A DNA stretch of 64,000 nt from Escallonia rubra (taxonomy: Eukaryota; Streptophyta; Magnoliopsida; Escalloniales; Escalloniaceae), in assembly GCA_033065855.1 (NCBI GenBank), contig JAVXUO010002328.1, forward strand, positions 412,501 through 476,500, read 5' to 3'. The translations under genes were made by a program, and so were the position numbers. A model generated the notes under the pieces. It was given only the letters and a program-made list of their open reading frames with translations, made no database searches and was not told the DNA's origin. This document shows positions 1 through 10,200 of the stretch, one piece after another (positions within the stretch are counted from its first letter, which is position 1; each line of letters starts with the position of its first letter).

Positions 1-410
1 CGAGTGGGGTGTCCTTTGAAAACACGGGAAAGAGTGTGAGGTGTCCTGCTAGGAACTGCAAGAAAAATTTTGACCTTCATGAAAGTGTTCATGCTGGGGT
101 GGTGAGTTTAATAGGTCCAATGAATATTGGCCACACCACTGGTTTATCTGCAATAAGTTGCTCATGTCGCTCTTGCTTTTGACCTGATAACTTTGACATC
201 TATATCACAATAAGCTACAACAACGTGCAATCAGATAGATGCTCAACAGAAAGTAGACTAGCCTTACAGGTGTGCTTATCAACATTAGTATTTGTAGGAA
301 ACATAATTTTATGTCGTTCAACGGTATCGGATAATGAAAGCTATATGGCAAGGTAAGATGTACATGGATTTCTGCAGCTCCACGAGGTGAAAAGAGCTCA
401 TGACTTTTTT
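1..410. other. Unassigned sequence at left edge
   Basis: No gene is recognised. On the plus strand there is a short open stretch over about 1-130 with two cysteine pairs, but it is truncated by the window edge and matches no family I can name. If the APO-like gene at 1978-2363 continues to the left, this is most simply part of its first intron. Confidence 0.3.
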
Positions 411-1507
411 AGTTTCAGTTTCTAACAGCAAGACCTTGAGACAACGAATAATGCAATCTCCCACAGTAACGTGATGGGGAATCCATCAACTTTTGCCCCA
501 TTTCAGTTTCAGTAGTAATGGAGATATAAAAAGAGCTGAAAAAGGGTGAGAGCCCCAGGTACACCAGAGGTGTAGACGCCAAAGCACCCCCACCCCAGCT
601 ACACACCCAGAAACCTATCAACCACAAGGCACAAAAAGTACCTATCACAACCCCAGACATCAACAAAATCCAAAAAAAGACCATTTCAAGGCAATTAAAA
701 CAACTACCCTAGCCTAGCCAGGACATCTATGTGAAAAGAATCTGGAATGCAACGATGACAGATATGACGTGGTGCAACCAACGGATAAGATGAGAGGATA
801 AAAATTCCTTGACCCCTTTTTGTCCGGAATCCTGTCCATCTCCTTGTACCTCATCCGTTCATTACACCACGTCACATCTATCACCGTTACACTCAAGATT
901 TTTTCCATCTTTGCCTCCTCCAAAAACCTAATGCTCCTCTCTTTTCCAGTGTCAAAATAGGTAAAAAGGAGCAAAGCTCGACTCTTCCTGCAATCCTCAA
1001 GAACTGAAGCTTCCCATCCCCAAAGTAAATCTCTAACTAGTCTAGGCATAGCCCAAAGCTCGCCTGCCACTGGGAAATGAAGAAGCAAATGAACCGTAGA
1101 ACCACCATTTTTTGCACACAAAGAGCACCAGCTACTTATAATCTGTTGCCTCCTCCTTAGAGCATCACAAGTCAAAATGGCCCCTCAGACCGGCTGTCCA
1201 AGCGAAACAAAACCACCTTAGGTGGTACACATCCTTTGAACCCTTCTTCCACGGGAACAAAGAAGGTCCTCTTCCTCAACATTCTATGATACGAAGGCGC
1301 CAACAATGGCCCTAATTCCCTGTCATTCATCTCAACACATTCTCCATCGTACCCCAAGGCTCGACTCATCAAAAGGCCTTGTACTGTTGTAAACCTTCCA
1401 ACTCCCAACCACAAATATAGATAATTGTCGATTCCAAACCTTGGTCCCCCAATCCCATCAATGCAATCCGTTACCCTATGGTCGACCACTAACCCAAAGG
1501 ATCTCAA
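410..1507 (-). mobile_element. Decayed LINE (non-LTR retrotransposon) 3' part, RT zinc-binding region
   Basis: On the minus strand two consecutive reading frames (1507-1172 and 1175-714) together resemble the C-terminal part of plant LINE reverse-transcriptase polyproteins. The first ends with a PPKV motif that normally precedes a 'FAWTA...LTC' segment. The second continues with LTCDALRRR, a C-x2-C pair and a downstream HLLLHFPVA, the zinc-binding RVT domain, followed by a tail with WGWE and KERSIRFLEE. The frame breaks right at the PPKV/LTC junction, so the copy is not functional. A further hydrophobic frame at 684-415 fits the region after such ORFs. The element lies in what would be the first intron of the APO-like gene, in the same orientation. 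No poly-A tail or target duplication was identified. Confidence 0.6.
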
Positions 1508-1977
1508 AATCTCAAACTTAATGTCCCCTCAGTCATCGCCACACACCAATCCAAACTCTCGCCTTTCCCCGCTTGTTCACCTTAAACTGTACATTGGTAA
1601 ATGGGATTGAACTCCAGCCACCCACTTGCTATGTGCTTGCATAAGCCCAACTCAGGTAAGTTCACGTCCACCCAAAAGATTCTTGAACTTTCTTAACAAT
1701 CAGTCATCACACTTTGTGGCAATCGTCACTACCTACCTACATAAACCAAGGAAGGAAGCCTTTGCTATAACTCTAACCATTAAACGCCACCAAATTGAGT
1801 TTACAAAAACTTTCACATATCCGCCGTCACAAGGTTTGAGTCGATTTTGTATTAACTTATCCATGCTTTAAACACGTCAAAAACTCCTAACTATTCAATC
1901 AAACACCACACTCAACTCGTGCAACCGGAGATCTTATAAACGAGGTCAAAAGTGCACATTAAGTAAACGCAACATAC
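1508..1977 (-). other. Probable first-intron sequence of the APO-like gene
   Basis: This stretch lies between the splice donor of the APO-like exon (GTATGT just below 1978 on the minus strand) and the LINE relic. Nothing else is recognised in it. No APO-type second exon (cysteine/histidine-rich APO domain) was found anywhere in 1-1977, so the intron probably runs out of the window. Confidence 0.4.
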
Positions 1978-2363
1978 CTGCATCTTTTGACGGGAATGGC
2001 GTGGATGAGTTTCGACACGCCGAGCAGGAGCGAATCGCGAGCTCGGTGGACTCGGTGAGCGACCTCGACGAGTTGAGGAACGAGCAGGCCGTTATCTGGT
2101 GGTTCTTGGAGCACACCACACGGCTGGGCCTTCCTGGCTTCTCTCTCCTCCTTGGCCCGCCGAACCAGGGTCTTCATCGGCGTTGGGTAGGGTTTGCGCT
2201 CGGATTTGGTCGCACGGGGCCTCGGTAGGTCAGTATACAGAGGATCGGCTTCTTCATCGACCAAGACTGTCATGGTTCTGAGGGAAGGGAAAGTGAAATT
2301 AGGAGTGAAGAGGCATTCGAGAGTTCTGAAGTGGAGAAGCTGAGGATGTATCTTTCGCTGCAT
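1978..2363 (-). CDS. APO-family protein, first coding exon only (partial gene)
   Basis: APO (accumulation of photosystem I) proteins are plant-specific organellar RNA-binding proteins acting in splicing or stability of chloroplast or mitochondrial transcripts. The exon starts at ATG 2363 and encodes 128 complete codons plus two bases. It ends at a good donor (CAG|GTATGT). Residues 1-40 could be an organellar presequence. From about residue 45 there is a basic stretch with SERKPYPTP, then RRAKEEREARKAQ, then EPPDNGLLVPQLVEVAHRV and finally IPVKRC, the lead-in to the first APO zinc-finger-like domain in this family. The domains themselves are not in the window. The 'MQRK' start and SERKP motif point to the APO3 branch, but this is from memory. 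Either the rest lies left of coordinate 1 beyond an intron of at least 2 kb that has accepted a LINE, or the gene is a truncated fragment. Confidence 0.7.
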
Positions 2364-2867
2364 CGCTGAACCAAATGTCCCTCTGGTTGGTTACCATTAT
2401 TCTCTGTTCTGTAAGGGAGAAAACTCTACGTTTGGCATTTGAAATTGAATTTGCAAATATATTCCATATAACCACACTGAAGAGACGCGATGGAAGTGAA
2501 ATTCAATTGATAAAAAGTAGAGTTTAGATATTAAATATAAAAATTTCATAGCATTTTCAATTTTTTTTTGTTTGATTATTATTACACTTTTGAGTTAATG
2601 TGTTTTTAAAAACACCAAATTCAAGATTCAAGTGTTATTCACTGATTATTTGCAAATATATTATGACAAAACTGGATCTCAAAATTTGCAAATATATTAT
2701 GACAAAACTGGATCTCAAAAAGTTACAGGACAATGTTATATTGCAATAGTGAAAATTATAATAAAGGCCATTTAGCTAATATTTTTTTTTAATAATCAAT
2801 GTGTTATAATAGTGGTTTAGTTGGTCGAATTGGTAATCTTTGGTTGATTTTGCGACTGATTTGTTGG
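2364..2867. other. AT-rich upstream region of the APO-like gene
   Basis: This is the 5' side of the APO-like exon and would carry its promoter and 5' UTR. No confident TATA box was assigned. It is AT-rich and includes a 36-bp direct repeat listed separately. No gene is seen. Confidence 0.4.
2648..2719. repeat. 36-bp tandem direct repeat, two copies
   Basis: A 36-base unit beginning ATTTGCAAATATATTATGAC occurs twice back to back (2648-2683 and 2684-2719), nearly identical. It lies about 300 bp upstream of the APO-like start codon. This is likely a recent slippage or unequal-exchange product. Confidence 0.85.
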
Positions 2868-3503
2868 GTTGCGGCAATGGGAGCGAGGGAGGGGGCTGAC
2901 GGCATGGGGGCGAGTGAGGGGGCCGCCGGCGTGGGGCGAAGGAGGGGGCTGCCGCGGGGGGGGGGGGGGGGTGAAAGGCTTGAACAGAGAAGAGCTAGGG
3001 AGAAGGGCGACATCATCGGCGATGGGAGCAATGCCGGCAGGAGATTGGTCACCGGGAGTCGGTTCAAACTAGGGTTTTGAACCCTAATTTGAAAAATTAG
3101 AGCTTTGAAACCCCCTAATTTGTCAAATTAGGATTTTGAAAGCCTAATTTGAACAAATGAAACCCTTTTGAAAAATTCTGAAACCCTAATTTGAAAATTT
3201 AAGGATTTGAAACCCCCTAATTTGTCAAATTAGGGTTTTGAAACCCAATTTGAAAAATTAGGATTTTTTTACAAACCCTAATTTGAACATTTCAAAATTT
3301 ATTCAGTATATACAATACAAGGATAGTATTGCCATTTTGAAAATACGTAACGATGACATCATAAAACTTTTTGGACCGAACCCTAACAGATAGACACGAC
3401 TGATATATTTTAAAAAAAATTGGTCACGGCATGTTACATTTTAAAATTTATTGTTCTTAATTATAATTACACCATAACCTCAGGAGGTTTTTATTTTGTA
3501 ATA
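2868..3503 (-). mobile_element. Degraded non-autonomous TIR element, GC-rich core (copy of the 59.3-kb family)
   Basis: The order is a GC-rich block (2880-3060, G-rich on this strand, with a G run near 2960), then repeated CCTAATTTG / CAAATTAGG motifs (3065-3290), then a segment reading 'agtattgccattttgaaaat' and 'ttttggaccgaaccctaac', ending in 'aattacaccataacctcagg' near 3480. The same order is found in reverse complement at 59350-60300, including the G-rich/C-rich repeats with a GTGGGGCGA motif. This copy is therefore inverted relative to that one. The right end keeps a decayed terminal repeat. The left end could not be placed and may be deleted. Short open frames in the GC-rich block are composition artefacts. 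Confidence 0.65.
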
Positions 3504-4289
3504 CTGAAAATGAAATCCAAATAATTTAAGTATCTTTTTTAATTTTTTTAAGAGGACATTTTTTTTCAGATTTTAAAGAACACGAAAACAAAACGATAGC
3601 CAAACATAGGCACATCTAGTATTTCTTTTTCCTATTTGAGAAGACGTAACGTAAGCGAGAGAAAATCTTCACTACAACTAGGTTGCACGCATATTTCCGT
3701 AATTTCATCAATTTCCCTTCCAACACAGAAACCAGAATGGTGATGGCACGTTAACTGTCCAGGACAACCATCCTCATCCTCTGCTCCACATGTACGCTGT
3801 CACAACAATACTACCGTTGCTGCGTTGAAGTTTTCCTAATTATGCGCACCACATTCCAAAAACCTGGAGATTTAAACAGGAAAAGAATTGAGCACTGCCT
3901 CGTATTCATTCGATGCCAAAAGGCCAAAAAACAAAGGCAAGTCCACTTCAACTGGCAACAAAAGTCGCAAATCCATCGGCAACACCGACACGCTAGCAGT
4001 CCTGTACATCGTGCCAGCACTCGAAGGCAAAATCCTGAGCCGCGATGTCAAGTCCGGTGATTACTAGTTGGTCGAATGTGTACAGGACCATAAATATCGT
4101 ATACAGTAGTTGGATTCAGTTATACATTCCGTTTCTCATCGGATTTAAGGTATTCTCCACGGCCAAAAAAACAACATGAAGTTGAAAGATTTCAACTTCA
4201 TGTTGAGGTAACATGAAGTTGAGGTAACATGCTCTGGGTATTCTAATATAGGGTCCTTTAGGGGTTAGTGCCTCAGGTTAGCAGCATGC
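3504..4289. other. Downstream region of the MEI2-like gene
   Basis: This stretch lies 3' of the MEI2-like stop codon (minus strand) and must include its 3' UTR and polyadenylation signals, which were not pinned down. It holds a perfect hairpin at 4173-4204. Small ORFs at 3811-4060 overlap on both strands and have no recognised similarity. Confidence 0.4.
4173..4204. repeat. Perfect 15-bp inverted repeat (hairpin) past the MEI2-like stop
   Basis: Arms AACATGAAGTTGAAA (4173-4187) and TTTCAACTTCATGTT (4190-4204) are exact reverse complements separated by two bases. A third partial copy of the arm follows at about 4211-4222. It begins 86 bases past the stop of the MEI2-like CDS, so it may be in the 3' UTR. 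Confidence 0.85.
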
Positions 4290-7200
4290 TCAATTAGTGA
4301 CCCTAGCAGAACCTGGTAAGTCAACTCCGTTGAAAGATTTCTCCCCTTCTACAGAAGTTGATCGTATCCCGGAGCTATAATTCTGCTCGTAGACACTGCT
4401 TTCAGGTCTGGATCGAGTAGTGGCACCCAAAGGAAACGGCTCCTATAATAAAGACAGAAGACAAGTCAATATTGATTCTATATGACGAGCTGCAGTAGCA
4501 ATACATTCATATAACCCAAATGGAAAACATGTTTCAAGTGTTCTACCTGGTCACCTGCATGTGGACCATCTGTATGCAGGAGAATAGGACGGCACCGTTT
4601 ATCCTCGTTCATCAGGCTTGAATTCTGGAAATGGGCGATTAGAGCAGCCTTCCCCTGAATTCGAGCATATGCAAGAGTTGCCACCTTTTCACTGTGAAAC
4701 TTCTCCCATTTTCTGCCATTGAATGTCTGTAGAACGCATTGTTCATCCCAACAAACAGGAACATAAAAACTTTTTAAAGGCCCCATTTAGAATACTGTGG
4801 AATAAACAACTTTAACTTGAAAACTTGCTTTACGGTGATTGTTCGCTTGTCGCTTCTAGGCAGTAAGATTTTGGTGCCACCAAACTCTGGCAAATGCTCA
4901 AATCAGGTGCTTTTCATATTGCTTTTGGCCTAAGCTCTTGAAGATAATAGGATAAATCACAATATCGTCCCTGTTTCTTTAATTTGTATAGATTGATTCC
5001 ACAACATTTGAAAGTAACTTATTGCAGTCCAAATCATGACTGCGGTCTGCAACGAGAATGAAGCAGCACATGTGCACCCCAGGTGAATTGCTTCAGGGCG
5101 AAACAAGTAATTGTGGCAGAACTCTACTAGACATCCAAACTAAGTAAAACTAGCCCAAATTGAATACCCTGTAACCAAAAAATCCAACTCCTACTTCACC
5201 AGTCTCGTCTATCTCTTCATCACCCTTTTCAACTCCTGCCTTCAATCTTAATTTTTTAGAAACCATAATGCTAGAGCACTGACCTTGTGCCAAAGAGAAG
5301 TATTGTGCTCAGGGTTGTACCTACTGCAATAAAAATGAGCATTGCTCGATTGCTCTGCCATTATCATCTGTCCTCTCTGTCTATGCAACATCATCAATCA
5401 TCCCCTAGCACACATCCCCCACCCAGCTTTCTCTTAATCTCTGCTTAACTTTGTGTGTGTTCTTTTTCATATATGCTACCCATGTGTGTTTGTGGATGTA
5501 CTTTAAATGGTTGGTGCGAGGATGCTGGGTCTACCTGAATTTATAAAGGTAGTTGAAAACAGAAGGAGCACAGGTAAGAAATGAAGCAAAAAAGAGAAGT
5601 TCAGACAAATGGAAGCTTTGACAGCTAAAAGTGACATTGGCATCCTTAGGGAAATCAAATTAAATTCTGACAGTAGATAAGCTCCTATTCAGGGCTGAGA
5701 CGACATCAATGAGGAAGCAATCTATATGCTTATGCCAAGTCGTTTACAACTACTGATGACCAATTCCCCCCAATCTTAAACCACGATCTTCTCACACGTG
5801 CTTTTCTTCTCCATACATGATGATCAGGTTACTGCTGAGGCATCAACTACTTGAGGAAACGTAAAACTCCAAACCTCTTCGTTACGGAAAGGCAAAAAAT
5901 TGAAATGTGGACCTACAGAACCATGTCTTTTGAAAGAAGAGCAACTCCACTGGACTGGCATCAACGATGGAACTTGTAATTAGAAGTTGTATCAAAGGCA
6001 AGGACTCCTTTGGTATCCATCTAAGAATGATAGTCAACTTGTTAGCCCCCCAAAAAGCTCATGTTGGATTGGATGCACATGTACTGCTCATTTCCAATTG
6101 GAGTTGGCAGTAATTCGGACTGAATTCGGACACTTTCCGAAAGTTGTGGGAATTAGTTATCAGAACATGCGGTGCAAAGTCAGCCCAACCTAAAGATACA
6201 AGGACCATATTGTAATTTGTTCAGTAATTATAGTTTTAAAGTAAGCATACTTCCAAACAAAATACGGCTTTTCTACCCAGCACATCTTTCCACAGATCAA
6301 CATACGGCATTCCCCTTAAGCAATGTGTTGAACTTGCCTCTGGGTTCTTTAATTAAAGGGGGGAGAAGAAAGGGGGGTTGCTGGGGCTCGTGTTGGTGCC
6401 CGGATGTGATGACAAGAGAGGTCATTTGCTACACAACATAAGTTGGTGGTGCTACACATACATATTAAGAGTTGGAACTGGCAGGTCAAAGGTGAGAAAC
6501 ATCCGTGAACTAGGCGGTGGAATCTGAACTCGGGAAAGATTAAGTACTTTCAATGATACACTGCTTAAAGAAGGACCACGCAATCCGGATAATGTAATGT
6601 AGATTAAGATGTCTACTTTTATTAAAAGAGATGATCGAGACGTCCTTGGAGAGTAGAAAAATGGCCCTATAGGAAAAGAAGCTTTTTGTGGTGGAATAAG
6701 AAGGTCCAAAAAGCAATTAACTTAAACGAGGAATGATAAAGAGGATTGCACAAATGCATGATTGAAGAGAATGTTCTTAAGTATTAGGTGGCTAGAAAGG
6801 AACCAAAGAAGGCTGCAACAGAGTGTTTCATTAACTCACTGCAATGCCAAATAAGCATGAATATGGGTTACCCAAATTACTAGCATATTAACAGGGAAAA
6901 ATACCAGACCTCGTGAAACGGAATAATCTGAAGTGGATCAATCATATTGATAAATGCGTAACCCATGTTGCACTTGTTCTGTGAAAGTAGCACACGTATC
7001 AGTAACAGGAATAGGGTATCAGCTATTGTTTTCTTATCCTCTAACAAAAATGATATGCCAAGTACTTGCCTTGAAGTCAATCGGCAGGTAAATAAAATCG
7101 TAAGTTCCTCGGTGCTGTTCGTCAATTGCCGCAAGGAGCATTTTTGAAGTATACCTACGGTAAAACCATTATGTTGAATCAAAAATAGGAAAAGATAAAC

Positions 7201-10200
7201 AGGAAAAGAGACAAATAAACTAGGTTACTGTGAATCACCATATACAGAAATTAGTGAAAATAGAATTTGACTGCATGGGGGTATTAAAACATGCTCATAC
7301 TGGATGAACAAGAGCTTTAATAAACAGCTTAAAAGTCCAAGTTGATCAACCATCCTGCCAGGCAGTAGGTTCATGATAAAATTGTTAAAGAGGCCCAGTA
7401 ACTATATATTTTCATGTCTAGCTATAAGCAAAGACTGTAAATCAGGAGGCAAGTGCATTGTCAAAAGTCATTAAGAGGAGAGTGCAGTAGACACTTTTTA
7501 AAGGAACCTCAAATAGATATTGACTAAGAAAGTCCGGGAGAGAAGAAGAGCGGTATGCACGTACTTGTTTGGAATATTCCTTATCATCAATGTCGTTCGG
7601 TTGTCTTCTTTACGCAGCACGCGGTCGACATCAAGTTCATACTTTCTCTTGTCAAAAGAATCGGCTTCATATCTGCGGTGTGATAGGTTTCTCATGCGTT
7701 CATTCGAAGGAACAGCATTTCTTCGAGGAAAATTACGGCACATATGCTGAGGACAGCAGAGTGCAGAACTTGCAGATATGTCAATGCTATTTCTGCCTGC
7801 ATGAGAGAAGATGTTGCGTGGAGCTACTCCTGATATAAGCTGTGAAGATCTACTAGATAAACCAATCCTTCCAGGGGAATCGAGGTGAAAATTTTGCGCT
7901 TTAGGAGATTTCCCCATGTAGGCATGTTGCATATCCCAGCTAGGTGGATTAATAGCTGGTGCTGACCCAATATGGTGTTGCCGTGTATGAGTAATTGCAT
8001 TCAGCACGTGAGGTGTTACTCCACACAGTTCAGGATTTTGGCAAGCGCAATGAGCATAAAGACCGCCATTGACTGATTGTGGAGAACTCGACCAAATCAT
8101 GGGACTAGGAGCATGATGCTTAACAGAGTTGGAGCTGCTCGAAACAGAATGTCCGTAAAGTGGGAAGCTGCCACTTCCAGAAGAGCCAAAATCTGGATGG
8201 AAAGAAGGGGGAGGGGTCCATCACCAAGATTGCCAGAATGATAAAAATTATTCTGGAACTAAAGGAAAACAAATGAAATTGTACGAGGAAATAGCAGCTA
8301 CATTATGAACTTTTAGAATTTTCCCAAAAAAATAAAGTCTAAGTTCATAAGCTCAGTAAAGAAACTTGACAATTAAATCAGATGAGTTGTGTAAAAATAA
8401 GTACCGCAGCAACATAGCTGCCTGCAGCAAACAGCATAACAAACTACCTTGTTTTCAGGTACCTATCTCTTTAGTGCAATAGATAATAATGGCAAAGAGC
8501 CAGCTTTGCTAGATCGGACCGCGTTCGTCTTAGAGCACCAGTCAAGCTCATCACTAGGTAAGGAACGAGTCGAACGTAAAAACCAATGACTAATAACTTC
8601 GAGGGAATGGGTTGAAATCAATAGTGAGTGCATTTAAGACAAATTTGCAGCTTGGTTTGTAGTGATTCAATTTATTAGTTAAATCCCTAAAGTTAAAATT
8701 GAGCCGCTTTTCGTATTTCAGCTACGCAATAGTCCATAAAGGCTATAAATCATTGCTAAATGTTAATTTTAGATGTTTTGATAGCCATCAGAGAAAATTA
8801 TGCATTGCAACTCCAAAAGCATCCAAGTGGTCAATCTTTAGCAACGTATAAATCTTCTGAAACGGTGTCCTTAAGCAACTATGTGCAGGAGGTCATATAG
8901 TATTGAAACTTTTACAGCCTTCAGCGACGACAATGGTCCTAGAGAACTATAAGGGACTTCTAGTACAAAATGTGCAAACTTGAGACTTGGATGCAAAAAC
9001 TGAAACATTAGCATCTTAATTGCGAAATGGGTGAAACTTCAATGGGGTACATAGAATAATCCTACTTTTTCCGGTGGGGGGGTGGGCTGGCGGTCAGGGA
9101 TCTTGATGTTCATAAAATGCCTTCTTTGTTCTTGAAAGCTCTTCAATTATTAGGTTCATATAAAGAAAGGAAAGTTTTGGTAATAAGTTGACTCTTTGAA
9201 AGGAATAGTGTTGAACCACAGAACATAAAATGGATGCCAAGCTCACAGGGGATATAAGCTGTTTGGAACATTAAAATTACCCTGAGATAAAGCATTTTCT
9301 GTAAACGAAGTGAACAACATCTCAGTTGCAATATGTGAACTATGGCTAGCCATTACTCCTGGAGAGATGTTGTGAGACGACACAAAATACATTTCGCAAC
9401 ATATGAGGACTTTTATCACAAGAACAACAATTTCCACCCAGCAGAACCTTACCCAGATGTTCTGATGTCGCGATGCCACTTGGAATTTGACAAAGACTAA
9501 GCTCATCCGTCACCAACTTAGGAGAACGCTGTTGCATCAAACTGCAGAGAGAAACACTTTTATGTAAGTTTGCAGAGAAAGAGAGACAAAGAGAGAAAGA
9601 AAGCAGAAAGTAAGCATATGCTACTACATGAGACTAAGCACTGATCGACAAAAGAAGCTACACTAGATGGGGAGAGGGAATAGAGATCCAGGGCATTCAA
9701 ATTATCTGGTTTATGTTACCAGAAAGGTGAACATTTTTTGTCCATCCCACTGAGGGCAACAGAAAGAGAAGGGGAAATTAAATAAGTTTTCCAAGAAAGT
9801 ACCACTGCCCGGCAGCCCCTGAATAGCTTATCTCAAGCTTGACCTGCTTCCCAGCTATGCTACTACCATTCAACGAATGAAGAGCAGCTTCCGCAGCTCG
9901 AATATCATGATACTCAATGCGTGTATCATGATTATTTTGCGGAGTTGCATGGATCTGCCAGCCATACGACAAAATACCATGTTATGAGCATCTTCACACA
10001 TAAATTCAACTAAGACATAGTACACATGATTCAGCCAAACAAAATTTGCGTACTTCCTTAATTTCTCCAAAATTGCCGAAAATTTGGCGAATTTCAGCAT
10101 TTGACACCGAGGAATCAAGATTGGATACAGTCAGAGTGCCCTGGTTAATGTTTTCTCCCGACAGATTATCCTGAAAATTGGACAAGAGAGAAGTCAGAAT

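Noticed and set aside
2799-3080. Gly/Arg-rich and Pro/Ser-rich ORFs on both strands
   Set aside because: They are caused by the GC-rich repeats of the degraded TIR element.
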